Positions 1-12,681 are shown, counted from the stretch's first letter. The stretch is 64,000 bases of DNA from Stereocaulon alpinum (GCA_018257865.1 JAEUBA010000097.1:1-64000), one strand, 5' to 3'. Notes: generated by a model not told the origin, from the letters alone. Translations and numbers: made by a program.

Positions 1-120
1 AGGTTTCTTTCGCGTCTAGAGGGCCTTCAACCCCCCTAGATTTCCTAATAATGTAAGAGAACACCCTCATTAGTATATATAGATACTAGAATAGGCGTAT
101 AAATCAATCAATCAATCAAT
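1..120 (+). mobile_element. 3' end of a Tad1-like LINE
   Basis: This stretch is the reverse complement, with scattered C-to-T and G-to-A differences, of bases 3781-3900, which are the 3' end of the full LINE copy on the other strand. It ends in an AATC simple-repeat tail at 103-120, as does the other copy, so it is read as the 3' terminus of a second copy of the same family on the + strand, with the body lying before the window. Several CpA dinucleotides that are TpA in the other copy survive here, so this copy is slightly less mutated. Confidence 0.7.
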
Positions 121-3100
121 AGTTAATAGTTATTATTAGTTACTAAATTTATAAGTCTTTTTAGGAGTTTTTCTATAAGCTTCGCCTAAGATAAAATTAA
201 GAGACTTATAGAGTTTAAATTACTAGTAGCTTAAAAGATCTAAGAGATATTATAAAGGAATAAATACTTAGATATAAATAGTTTTATTTACTAGAAACTC
301 CCTAAAGGATTAAGGTTCTTAAAGGATAGAAGTATATTACTACTAAACTAATAACTTATTCCTTAGGATTTAAGGTTATTAATCTATTATTTAGATAAAG
401 CGGTTAGGAATCTCCTAAAGTATTAGGAAAAGATTCTACTTAATAAATTTATTAAGGAGGACCTAATTACTAAGGACTCTAAGGGAGAGTTTATAAAAAA
501 CTAGTAGGTTCTATAATAAATAGACTAAGTAGCAGAATTACTAAAAAGGTTAAATAAATTACCTTAACTAAATTATATAATAATATTAGATTCTAGTTTT
601 AAGTAAAGGTTAATAATATTCTAGTAAGGGTTATTATTAATAGTAGGTTAAGTAAAGACTTAATTAAACTAAGTTTTATAAGGAAATATAATTTACCTAT
701 ATAAAAACGCGAGCTATACGTATTAATAAACTTTAATAGATTAATAATAGGGACTATTAATAAAAGTACTAAAATACTTAACCTAAGGATAGAATAAAGA
801 TATAAGAAGTATACTTTTAATTTAGTATTAAGAGGGGTTAATAATATTACCTTAAGAATCCTATAGCTAAAGAAAGCTAACCTATTAATAGGATAGGGTT
901 CTTAAAATATAATATTTATAGATAGTATACTAAATAGGGTTCTATTAATCTAAGAATACGAATCCCTCTTAGTAGTAGCTTAGACCTAAAAGGAAATAAA
1001 GGATAATTTTAAGTTAGGAAATATTATAGTACTATAGAGTTAAATTAAACTTATAAGTAAAACTACTACTATAAAAATCCTAAATAAATATATAGAATTT
1101 AGAACTCTATTTTAAGAAGAGAGTATTAATAAAGCCCTTTCTAAATACTAACTATAGGATTATAAGATTAGACTAATCTTAGGTAAAGAACTTATAAAGA
1201 AGCTAATATACCTACTATTATAAGATAAAGCCGTTACTCTTATAAAGTATATTAAAGAAAATAAATAGAAGGGGTTTATTTAAAAATCTTAATTACCTAT
1301 AAGATATCCTATTCTATTTATACCTAAGCTAAGTAGAGAATTAAGACTATATATAAATTATAGGGTACTTAATAATATAACTATAAAAAATAATTACCTA
1401 TTACTATTAATAGGAGAACTCTAAGATAAGCTTTAAGGTAAGAAATAGTTTACTAAGTTTAATATCCTAAGCGTATTTAATTAAATATAAATAAAGAAGG
1501 GCGATAAGTAGAAAATAGCTTTCTATATAAGATAGGGTCTCTATAAATATCTTATAATACTATTTAGACTAATAAATATACCTATAATATTTTAGGCGTT
1601 TATTAATAATATCCTAAAAGAATATTTAGATAACTTTATCTTAGTATATATTAACGATATACTTATATACTTAGATATATATAAGGAATATATTAGGTAG
1701 ATATAGAAAATACTAAAGAAGCTTAAGTAAGTAGGACTACCCTTAAAGTTATTAAAGTATAAATTTTACTAGAAAAGAGTTAAGTTTCTAAGGTTTATTA
1801 TTTCTAACTAAGGGTTAGAAATAGACCTAAAAAAGGTAAAAAGTATAATAGAGTAGCTTATATTTATAAATAAAAAGGAGATATAATCTTTTCTTAGTTT
1901 TATAAATTTTTATTAAAAGTTTATCTATAGATATTTAAAGATTACTATACCTCTTACTAGCTTAACCTATAATAAAGTACTATTTATATAGTTAAAGGAA
2001 GTAGAGGTATCCTTTAGGACCCTATAGAAGTAGTTTACTTCTAGTCTAATATTATATTAGTTTAACCTAAAGTCGCCTATTCGCCTCTATACTAATACCT
2101 CCGACCGAGTAATTAGAGTAGTAATTAGCTAACTATCTATAAATAATAGCCCTAATATAGGAAAAATAGGGAAAATAGGTATTACTTATTATTAGTACTC
2201 TATAGCCTTCTATAGTAGGAAGCTACTAGACGCTAAAACTAGATATCTAATATATAATAAGGAATTACTTACTATTATAGACGTATTTTATATTTAGAAA
2301 GTTTATCTAAAAGGAACTAAGTACTAGGTTTAGGTCTTAATAGACTATAAGAACTTAATATTCTTTCTATTAACTAAGGAGCTTAATAGATATCTAGCTT
2401 AGTAGTATAAAGAGTTATCTATATTTAATTTTAGAATTAAATATATTAAGGGTAGTAAGAATAATACTATAGATATACTTAGTAGGAGAGCTAATTATAT
2501 ATTAAATATTTAGTAGAGTTCTAAAACAATTTTAACGCGTTATTAAGATAGATTATTAAGACCTAATATAGCTAGATAATATATAGTAGTAATAATAACT
2601 ATTAAAAGTAAAGGTTTAACTAAGAGGATACTAGAAGACTTATTAAAGGATAAAGTTACTTCTAAGATCTATAAAGATATTAATAGCTATAACTTATTTA
2701 GTAAAATAGATCTAAGACTACTAACCTTCTAAGAACGGATTTATATCCTTATAGGTATTTAAGGAGAAATTTTTAGGATTTACTATAAAGTAGAAAGCTT
2801 TAGTAGATATTAAGGAATTAAGAAGATACTTAAGAAGATATCTTATAACTTCTATTTCCCTAGGATACAAAAGTATATCGAAGATTATATTAATAAATAT
2901 AATATATATATTAGGACGAAGTATTTATAATATAAGCCTTATAAAGAGTTAAAATCGCTAGTAATCTTAGATAGTCTATAGAAAAGTATTATATAGGACT
3001 TTATTATTAAACTCCTAAAGTCGAAGGAACGACTAATAGGTATATACTATAATACGATTTTAGTAATTAATAACTAATTAATTAAAATAGCGTATTTTAT

Positions 3101-3767
3101 ACTATATAAGGAAGTATTAAATACTAAAGATTTAGCGTACGCGTTCTTACGAATAGTAGTAGCTAACTATAGGCTTCCTAAAGAGATTATCTTAAATAGA
3201 GATAAACTCTTTACCTCTAAGTTCTAAAGATTATTAATAGATATAATAGGAATTAAGGTAAAGATAAGTATAGTATTCTATCCGTAGACTAATAGTTAGA
3301 CTAAATAAATTAACTAAATACTAAAGTAATATCTTCGGTACTACGTTAACTACTAATAAGATAATTAGGTATTCTACCTATTAGTAGCGTAGCTAGCTTA
3401 TAATAGATTAATATCTAATCTAATAGATATAACGCTATTTTAAGCTAATTATAGGTTTAAACTATATATAACCCTATTACTAAAGGGAATTAAGCTAAAA
3501 GTATAAAGGGTAACTATTATTACTAAAGAAATAGTAAGAATTTATTAAAAATTATAGAAGGACTTATAGTTCCTAAGTAGCTACTTAGCGATATATTATA
3601 ATTAAAAATATTTAATAAGACCGAATATTTCTAAAGGGGATAAGATATATCTTTTTTATAGAAATTTTAAAACTAATAGGCTTAGTAATAAGCTTAATTA
3701 TATAAAGCTAGGACTATTCCTTATAAAGGAACGTAAAGGGGATATAAACTATATACTAAACCTCCTA
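121..3767 (+). mobile_element. Ty3/gypsy retrotransposon pol, first part, RIP-degraded
   Basis: Reading through stops, one + strand polyprotein can be followed. An aspartic-protease-like region lies at about 600-960. Reverse transcriptase is at about 1290-1690, with an LYINYRVLN block and YINDILIY in place of the usual YxDD. RNase H follows at about 2040-2500 (YNKELLTII, IKYIKGSKNNT), then the integrase zinc-binding and core region at about 2780-3380 (RTKY, NRDKLFTSKF, FYP-TN). The integrase C-terminal part (KIYLFYRNFKTNRL) runs to about 3767. Nearly all stops sit where Gln (CAG/CAA) or Trp is expected, the RIP signature. No LTR pair was found; the 5' end is cut by the LINE tail at 1-120. The protein resumes at 7551 after a nested LINE. 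Not functional. Confidence 0.88.
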
Positions 3768-3780
3768 TAACTAATAAGGA
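3768..3780. repeat. Target-site duplication, left copy
   Basis: The 13-bp word TAACTAATAAGGA sits here directly before the LINE 3' tail and recurs identically at 7538-7550 directly after the LINE 5' end. It is gypsy sequence duplicated when the LINE inserted. Confidence 0.85.
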
Positions 3781-6700
3781 TTGATTGATTGATTTATACG
3801 CCTATTCTAGTATCTATATATACTAATAAGGGTGTTCTCTTATATTATTAGGAAATCTAGGGGGGTTAAAGGCCCTCTAGATATAAAAGAAATCTTTCTA
3901 AAGTCGCCCCTTCTAGCTAAAAACTTTCGCTTATTAACTTACTTATTATTTTACTCCGCCTATCTAACCTTACCGCTAGGCTCTATAATACTAGTAATAA
4001 TAATCTCCGCTACCCTAATAAGCCTTATAATACTTTAGTAGCTCCGCCGCCTTTAGCTTCTACTTATACTTAGGCTTCTTTATCTTTAGGGTTTTTATTA
4101 CTAGTTCTACTCTAATAAGGAGTTTAGACTAGGAGAGTTATTCCTTAGTAAGTTAATACTATATTAGGAATTCTAACCTAATTAGCTATCTTATAGCCGC
4201 TCTTATATTAGTAACCTTAACTAGTATAGTCCTAATATTATAAGTCTCTACCTCTTTAATAAGCTCCCTTTAAGTATCGCTAAGCTCTAAGTAGTATAGG
4301 AGAATATACTTTATATCTTAATTCCTTTATTTATAATTATAGTAGGTACTACGGACCCCTAGTACTTTTACTTTATAAAGGAAGTAGTTAAATCTATTCT
4401 TCTTACTTTAGAGTTAGACTACTATTAAGCTTTCTACCTTTCTAAGCTTTAAGTAGTAGTTATACCTTCCTCTAAATAATAGTTTATTCTATATAGGTAT
4501 ATAAGAGTACTTAGGGATAGTATCCTTATATACCTCCTACTACTTAATCTATTTTACTATTACCTAGCCTTATATCTTTTTAGCTAGGATACCTATATCT
4601 TAATACTCCTTAATATCCGTTTTTAGGTTATACTAATATACCTTCCTCCTTATTATTATTATTATTTAATCCTAATTCTTCGCCTTAAGCTCCTATAGGG
4701 CCTATTCTTCCTTTTTTAGTAATAGGGTTAGGCGTATTAGGCGCGTTCTTCCTCTCCTTCCCTATAGTCTCCTATAGATTAAGCGGTTACCTTCGATTAT
4801 TAAGGGGTATACTCCCCTTAGTACTTAGTATCTTATAACTAGGGTATCTAAGTAGGTTTAGATAGGTATAATAACTACCTCCGCTTCTAGGACCTAGACC
4901 GGTATTACCTTATATACTCCGAGCACTATCCGTAGGTAGTCGTTCTATTATTACCTCTTATAGTATAGCTATAAGCTTATTAATATACTAGTTAATTATA
5001 TCTTTAGAGTCTACTAAGTACCGGCTTATTACTTTATTTAGGATCTTTATATATTTCTAGATTTCCTCCCTAATTACCTTCGCCTCTATCCTTTTCTAAG
5101 CCCTCTTCTAGTATACTAAGCGTTCGCTCTATATCTATTTTAGCTCTATAATAATTAGTATATAGTCTAATCCTATATTAAGGTTATTCCTTACCCTATA
5201 CTTTACTATTATATTGTACGCGCCTTTAGTTAGGAATATAAGGTTAATAGTACTTTTTAAGCCCCTATTCTACTATATAACTATCTTCTTTAGTAGTCTT
5301 AGAATTATACCTCTCTCTTCTACTACCTCTAGTAGCTCGTCTGCTATAGCGTAGTATATTATTCGTCCTAAGTTATTTTAGTATAGGTAGTATAGGTTAA
5401 AGTCTCCTATAACTATATATTTACCCTTATTCTCTAGCGCTTCCTCTAGTTTTAGGATAGTTATTAGACTATCCTTTAATATATAGCTTACTAGTAAGGG
5501 GTTATAGATATTATATATCTATACCTTCTCCCTTAGTAACTCTCTAGTATTCTCTATCCTATCCTTAATATCCTTTTAGGTCTTTATAACCTAGATCTAT
5601 AATAAGTATAAGTCGCCTCCTTAGTATTCTACCCCCTAGTTATTAGGGTCTATCCTCTTATTTATATAAAAATACGTCTTAGCCTCTAGGTCTCCTCTAT
5701 AGGCTAAGTAAAATCTACTTATACTTATATTATATAATATTCTATTTATTAGGTTATATACTAGCTCTTAGATTACTAATATATCTATATCTTTTATATC
5801 TTTATTTTTAAGAAGTAGTACTATTACTATATTCTTCTTCCTCTATATATTATACTATAGTATTTTTAGGTAGGGTATATCCCTTATTAGGTAAGGGCTA
5901 CTTAGATATTCTCTTATATTTAGGTAGTCTTAGTAGTCTTTACTACTCCTAAAGTCTACTTAAGGGTATTTATTAGATTAATCCTCTCTATAGATAGGGG
6001 CTATTACCCTTACTCTACTTTAAAGAGGGTTATTAGTTATCCCCTTTTTACTACCTCCTTAGTTCCTTTCTAAGGCTTATCTATTATATCCTCTAAAGCC
6101 TTCCTCTTCCCTTTAGAGATTACTTTATACTACTCTTTTAGGCTAGTCCTTTCTAATATTACTAGTATAAGCCTTATTAAGTATTACTTTAAGGTCTCTT
6201 TAAAGTATTTTAGCTTATACTTAATTCTCTACTTAGTCTTAGTATTCTCCTTTTATTAGATTAAGTAGGTTTTACTCTATATTAGGTATTCCCCTTTATA
6301 TACTATATACTTAGGCTTACTACTAACTCTTTCTATATAATTATTAGTTATATAGTTTTAGGCGTATATCCTATAATAAGTAGGGTATTTATACGCCTTA
6401 GTAATATATCTATACCTATAGTAGTTAAAGTACTACTTAGGGGTAGCCTCTCTCTCTTAATAATTATAGAAGAGGAGGCTATTCTCTACTACTATTCCTT
6501 TTATAATAAGTCGGTTCGCCGCTTTTAGGCTTAGGACCTTAATTATTATTATAGAGAACCTCTTCTCCCTCTTAAGTATATTTAGCTTTAATATAAATAT
6601 AGGCTATTTAACCTTTATTATCTCTAACTTTAAGTAAAGCTTTCTATTATCTTTCTTTAAGGTTTTAAAGATCCCTTATTAATCCTTTATATCTATTATC

Positions 6701-7537
6701 TTTTCTACTCTATAGATTACTATTATTACTATCTTTTAGAGAACTTTTACTAACTTATAGAGCCTCCTTACCTACTTATTATCCTTCTTTAATTCTTCCC
6801 TAGCCTTTACTAAGGCTATCTAGAGAATAATATTCCCCTTTATAATCCTTTTTACTATAATAATCTCGCTAGTTACCCCTCTTACTCCCCCGAATATTTA
6901 TACTAGTTAGGGGAGAGTTATTATAGCTATCTATATCTTTTCGCTATTATTATTAATCCTAACTATTATTTACTTCGCTTTCTTAATATCTTTAACCTTA
7001 GGTATAGCTAGGTAGATAGTATTTTAGTCCTTTTAGGCTATATAGGCTATATCTACTTAGCTATTATTTACTCTTCTAGTTAAGTAGTCTTCGCGTATTA
7101 ATTAGCTATAATACTCTTTCGCTACGTATCTTTTAGTAGTATTCTCCTATATATATTCTATAATCCTTTCTACTACGTTTTAGAAGAAGCTTTATATAGT
7201 CTTATTTATATTTACCTATAGTATCTCCTAGACCTTCTCTATAAACTTTAGTAGTACCTACTCTATAGCCTTTATATACTATATTCTTTCTTTAATTCTT
7301 TTCCTACCTTAAGGGCCCTATAGACCTTTAGTAGGCCTCTATTACTACTACTATTACTCTATTATTATATTAGGACGCGTTCCTTATCTACCTTTACTAC
7401 TAATACCTCCCTTCTCTCCTCTCCCCCTATCTTATATTATTTTACTAGGTTCGTAACCTAGTATAATCGCTCGTCTAGCCTAGTAGGCCTATTCGCTCGT
7501 TATACTCGTCGTCGTCGCTATCCCTCCTTAAGTAATT
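3781..7537 (-). mobile_element. Tad1-like LINE, nested in the gypsy element, lacking a visible reverse transcriptase
   Basis: Read on the - strand, the element starts near 7537. It shows a gag-like protein with RIP-eroded zinc knuckles at about 6270-6440 (Cys mostly turned to Tyr). An endonuclease/exonuclease/phosphatase domain follows at about 5060-5860, recognised by FYINKRIDPNN and IVIGDFNLYY. A C-terminal stretch at about 4080-4500 resembles the post-RT end of Tad1 proteins. It ends in an AATC tail at 3781-3792. The space between endonuclease and C-terminus (about 0.5 kb) is too short for a reverse transcriptase and no YxDD-like block was found, so this copy looks internally deleted. Target-site duplications of 13 bp flank it. 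RIP stops run throughout. Confidence 0.82.
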
Positions 7538-7550
7538 TAACTAATAAGGA
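7538..7550. repeat. Target-site duplication, right copy
   Basis: Identical to 3768-3780. Gypsy coding sequence continues immediately after it. Confidence 0.85.
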
Positions 7551-7830
7551 AATACTTAGTATTCTATATATTACTACTTAAGAAGGTAGACCCTAAAATA
7601 CTACTATAGACCGTACCGCTCCTTCTAGATTAAGATAATAAGGAGTATAATATTAAAGAAATTCTAGATTATTAGGTTATTAAAGGAAAGAAGAGGTACC
7701 TAATTAAGTAGTTAAACTATAATTAATTAGAAAATATATAGGAGTTACTATTAGTACTTAACTACCCTAAAAAGTTAGAATAGTTCTAAAATTAAAACCC
7801 GTTATTAGGGGATCCTACCTAAAAAAGTTA
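7551..7830 (+). mobile_element. Ty3/gypsy C-terminus with chromodomain (second part)
   Basis: Directly after the right target-site duplication the + strand frame gives VFYILLLKKVDPK, the usual junction between integrase and chromodomain. It then gives a chromodomain-like run (EYNIKEILDY, KGKKRYLIK, LNYN, PKKLE) at about 7620-7790, with stops at the expected Trp and Gln positions. This continues the polyprotein broken off at 3767, so the element belongs to the chromodomain-bearing class of Ty3/gypsy elements. The 3' LTR was not delimited. Confidence 0.85.
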
Positions 7831-10800
7831 ATCTTACCTATATTAAAGGATAAGAGATTATTAAGAGCTTTAGAAGTAGCTACTTTCTTCTCCTTTTCCT
7901 CCTTCTTCTTAAAGAACTTAATATTCCTTATCTTTTATTAAATTATCTTTACTTAGTTTACTTCTATCCCTTAAATTTATTTCTATAGGCGAGAAAGCTT
8001 TATAAAAGCTTTATTTTTTTTACTATATAATTTAGCGCGCTATTCTTCTACCTATTTCTACTTAGAAATATTAAGTAGAGATAGCTTATACTTATTACTA
8101 CTACGAATATACTTAATATATTAGTCGGATACTTCCCCTATATAATATAGGAGACCTAAGTTAGTATATTATATATAGAAATATTTTAATAAGGAAGCTA
8201 TCCTAAGTTTTAGGACTAACTAATAATAATAAGTAAGGGAGTTTATTAGTTTCTTAATCCTTAATATAAGGAAGAAATATTTAGGTTATTAAGTTACTTT
8301 TAGGATAAAAATAACTAAATAAGGGGATTATATTATAGGTAACCCTATAAGGTTATAAGTAAGGTATATAATAGGGTTAGTAGGTAAAGGACTATTAGGA
8401 GAGGACTTAGTAATATAGGTAATCTAAGATATATTAAGTAGATTATAGGGTAATATAGGAGATATAGGGCTAGATTACTTAGATTAGGCTAAGGCTTAGT
8501 ATAATTAAAGTAAATATATAAGGAAGGGTTTTCCTTTAGTAGAATATTTCTTATCTCCTTATATTTAACTTATATAATAGAGAGGAGTCTTAGCTAAAGA
8601 TAATTTAACGACTATCTATCTCTATTACCTTCTAGTACTTAATATACTATATAATTTACCCGTAGGAGTTAAACTACCCCGTTATATCTTAGTAGTCTTC
8701 TTTTTAGTAGTTTTCTTATTAGTAGCCTTCTTTACTAACTCCCGCTAAAGAGATTCTATCTCCTCTTCTTCCTAAATTTATCTCCTAATTTCTTCTATAG
8801 TAATATTATTAGGCTTTTTATAAATAATTATTAATTTATACTTACTACTAACGCCGCCCTCCTACTCTAAAGTCTTTAAGAAGTCGCTGATAAATCTAGC
8901 TCTATATATACTATTAGGGAGTTAACGCAGTTATATATCTACCTTCTTTAACTTAAGTTTAGAGTATACCTATTAGTTAGTAACCTCTAAATAATTAATA
9001 ATCTTCTCCTACTAGTTACCCTTAAGGATAATAATATCTATAACCTATTATTTAATATTTCTATTAATTCTACTATCCTATAGAGATAATCCTATAAAAC
9101 CTACCGTAATATTAGCGTTTAATCTCTAACTTACTATTATACTTACTATATATATACCCTTAAAGAAAAGTTTTAAGAGGCTAGTCTAGTATCTCTAGAT
9201 TATAGAAGATATTACGAATAGAAACGACTATTCTAACTATCTTAGTAGTAACGCTAGAGGCGTTCTTTTTAATACTAGGTATAAAGGTAACCCCCTTATA
9301 TATTAACTTACTACTAGTTCCTATATATAGACGATTACTTTTATTAATTAAGTCCTTTATAATACTACTAGTACGTCTAATAGTAGTAGGGGTAATATCT
9401 TTTCTAAGGAGCCTCTTATCCTTAAGTTCCTATAAAGGGATTTTATTAGGGGAGTTTAGGATCTTAATATTAATAGGATAATTCTTTACCTCTTTACGCC
9501 TAATAGCCTTCTCTTCTTTATTACTTTTATTAGTTATTGTTAGCGTAAAGTATAGGTAGAGTCTACTATATCCTTAACTAGCTGGGATAGTTATATAGTT
9601 AGTACCTCTATTAACACCGTAGTATAGGGGTATTATAGGGACGTATAGATAACGGTAGGCACTTAGAAAAAATATAGGAGGTAGATCTAATAGGGATCTA
9701 ACTAAGGGAAAAGATCTAAGTCTTTTTAATAGTAGTATATCTTATTAATTATTTATAAGTCTTATTATTATACTCGCTTAAAGTATTCGCCTAGCGGATA
9801 GCGATAGTAATATTAATTCTTAATAAATCTTTTTTAAATTTAAGGCCCTTACTAGGTTTATAGTAGTCTAGATTATCCTAAAATTATATTAGTAAGAAGC
9901 TACTAGGGATAGTATTAATTATAGTATAGAATTAACGTATCCTCTCTACGGAGCGCCTAATATAACTCTAGTAAGTAGAAAAGTTTGGGAGTTAAAAACT
10001 TAATAAATTCCTAAGTAATTTCTAAGATTTTTTAGCCTAAATAGTAATATTAATAACGCTCTTTAATAATCTAGTACTTATATATAAATTAGTTTAGTAG
10101 TTATTAACCTATTATATTATAAACATATTACTATTACTTATAGGATTATTAACTAAAAGGTACCCTATAGCGGCCGCTAAAATTACTAAGGAAAGGGTCT
10201 AAAACTTATAACCCCTATAACTTTTATAATACCTAATCAAATTTATTAAAAAAACTAGCGGTGAGTAGCTTAGATCTAGCTCTTTCTAAGTCTCTAAGTA
10301 AGATTAAGGTATAATATATTACTAGACTTCTATATTACTAGAAGTAAGTTACTAACCGCTAGTATAGGTAGGGCTGAGCGGTAGCGGGTATATACGAAGT
10401 TAATAGAGCTAGTAGTTAGATTACTTATAGAGGTTTTAGTAAGCTTCCGCCTACTAAGCTAAGAAAGTAAGAAATAGTACCTTATTAACGGCGAGGTCTA
10501 GAGATAGTAATATAATACCTTAATATATAAAAATTATACGGAAACCTTAATAAGAGTCTAGGTAAGGAAGGCTGAAGAGGATTTAAATAGATCTACTAAG
10601 ATAACTTAATATAAATAGTTATTAGTCGATAGCTTATTCTATAGTTACTTAATATTATTATATATAACTACTCGAAGAAATTACTTATAGGAATTTACTA
10701 ATAAATCGATTATAATACTTCTTAACTTTAATATATACTCTAAAAGAAGCTTAGCGTTAAAGCTATACCTCTATAATATTACTAATATCTGTTTCCTCGC

Positions 10801-10870
10801 CCGCTAAGATATATACCTCGTTATTAGACTCCGTAATAACTTTATTTATCTAATTAGTAAAGTCCTAGGG
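7831..10870. other. RIP-degraded, unassigned transposon-like sequence
   Basis: AT-rich, CpA-poor sequence with no intact reading frame. On the - strand, long stretches read as protein broken mainly by Gln-type stops. One lies at about 8170-7880 and is rich in Lys, Glu and Gln (coiled-coil-like); another is at about 9490-9150. These look like remains of one or more elements on the - strand, but no domain was recognised and no ends were found. The 3' LTR of the gypsy element could lie in the first few hundred bases. Confidence 0.5.
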
Positions 10871-12320
10871 TTCTTTATTCCTTCGGGCGTTCTAAAAAGC
10901 TTAGATAGCGAGTAAAGAAGGCTTTTAGGTATACGCCCTATATAGGACTTCGGTCTCTATTAGTATAGGCAGCTCGTTAAGAGATATATATAGGCGTACT
11001 TAATAGCGTAGCTTTATATATACCTAATTATAATCTTTTACCCTAGTACCGCTAGTACTCTTATCTATCTATATTATAGTTTTAGGGTTAAAGCCTTACT
11101 TACGTATCTTCTAATAATACTAAGTAAGTATTACCAGCGGGAGATATTTATCTAGATTATAGTCTTTTAGATCTTCAGCGAGCTTATCTATAAGATCTAT
11201 ACTAAGAATACTTCCGTACTATATTATAGGAGCTTTAGGATATTCGTATAAAGCCTAGGGCTTACTAGAGGTAGTATATAAGCGGTTACTTTATATATAA
11301 ATATAGTAAGTATTCTAATTTTCTATAAACTTATAGTAATCCCGCCTAACTAATAGTATATAGATAGTAAGAAAGGTAATTCGGTTAGAGATCTTATCCT
11401 TTTTATAGTATCCCTCCTCTTTTAAAGTATTAAAGAAGATTAACTAACGGTTTAATTATAAGGTCTATAGCTATATCTACTAAGCCTTAATTCGCTAATT
11501 AGCGGTACTCTTACTAAAGATCTAGTAGTAGTCGAATTCCTTATCTTCTTTAAATTAATTATCCTAATCTATATAAAGTTAATATTACGCGTTAGCTATA
11601 AGTAATATCTTAAGGCCTTAGTCTAATCTAATCTTATAAGGTATAATCTTCTTATCTTATAGATACGTTAGAAATTATTTTATAATACTTATAGTAGTCT
11701 TAGATAAGACTCTAATATAAATCTATAATAATTTACGAGAGTATATATTAATTACTATATAAATTTAGATACCGCAGAACTCTAATTTATAATAAGCGTT
11801 AATTAACTATATTATATTAGGTCCTACTACTAAAAACTTCTTCCGCTTTTAATTCTTCTTTACTAGTCTTATACTAACGCCTTTAGGATTAATCTTATAT
11901 ATAGTAAATATAATATTATACTATAAGATAGTAATCCTACGGCGCTGAAAGTAGGTATAGAGGTAAGCCCGCCTATAGTCCTATATAGCCCCTTTTAGTA
12001 CTAGGTATTCTTTTATAACTCTTATAATCTCTACGTCTATATAGCTAGGGTCCTATAATTTACGCCTCCGCCTAATTCCTATATAGATACGTATACGACG
12101 TAATTATCGAATTATTATAGGTAGTCCTACGGTTTATAATTACCTAATAATCTTAGGATTAGTTACTAATTATTAGTAGAAATAGAAGATAATAAGCGCC
12201 TTACGTAGTTCTAGATTAGTATATATATAATAACGCGAGCTCTATAACCCCTATTCTTTTAGGTACCGTTTTAGAGTCGGTTTACTAACCGTTATATAGT
12301 ATTCTATTTTAAGATTACGT
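10870..12320 (-). mobile_element. Relic of an element encoding a DDE integrase-core protein, RIP-degraded
   Basis: Read on the - strand from about 12,320, a broken frame contains blocks typical of the integrase-core proteins widespread in fungal genomes. GPN followed by an I-N-A block (expected W-S-I-D-G) is at about 11,840. A block INIYSRKLL (expected IDAYSR) is near 11,740. IRLDQGLKIL (expected IRSDRGTET) is near 11,630. STANQRIKA (expected STANQRIEAWW) is at about 11,500. These match first Asp, second Asp and Glu regions of a DDE catalytic core, with the first Asp and the Glu mutated. The N-terminal part (KPTLKRYLKE) looks like a helix-turn-helix region. Most stops are at Gln or Trp positions. 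Outer ends were not found. Confidence 0.6.
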
Positions 12321-12322
12321 AG

Positions 12323-12453
12323 TTATAAGGAGTAGGAACTCCGGGCTAGAGCCCTACCCCTCTACTACCTAGAAGAGGTAAAAGTTAAGGATATCGGGTC
12401 TAATACCTAGAAGTCCCTCTATTAGGGCCCTTATAGTATATCTACCCCTTATA
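12323..12453. repeat. 131-bp direct repeat, copy 1
   Basis: Starts TTATAAGGAGTAGGAACTCC and ends ATCTACCCCTTATA. The second copy, at 12791-12921, has the same length and differs at scattered C/T and G/A positions. It is GC-richer than its surroundings. It could be a short LTR or a terminal part of an element; no coding sense was seen. Confidence 0.8.
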
Positions 12454-12544
12454 ACTATTCCCCCCCTTAAGGGACTCGTCCCTAAGGACTTAGTATAAGT
12501 TAAACTTCCCCTAATTAACACCGCTTAGCGAGAGTTATCGGGTT

Positions 12545-12681
12545 GTAAGGCCCCCGTAGGGCGCTTTACTAAGGCCTAGTTAAAGCCCCCGCAGGGCGCC
12601 TCTAAGCTGGCTAATCTACGCGTGATAGCGTAATACTATACTTAGTTAAGGCCCTACTAGGGTGCCTCTAAGCTAGCTAAT
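12545..12681. repeat. Short tandem-like repeats of a GCCCCCG-AGGGCGC motif
   Basis: A 34-bp unit at 12582-12615 (AAAGCCCCCGCAGGGCGCC and then CTCTAAGCTGGCTAAT) recurs with transition differences at 12648-12681. A shorter related piece, AAGGCCCCCGTAGGGCGC, lies at about 12547-12564. Each unit holds a small inverted repeat. The units sit between the two 131-bp direct repeats. Function unknown. Confidence 0.65.

Noticed and set aside
1..3900. A DNA transposon with 120-bp terminal inverted repeats
   Set aside because: The inside is a gypsy polyprotein and each repeat ends in an AATC tail; the right one is the 3' end of a complete LINE with its own target-site duplication.
3832..4038. 68-residue + strand open frame
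   Set aside because: It is antisense to the LINE 3' region and of AT-rich composition; the only long ATG frame in the block by chance.
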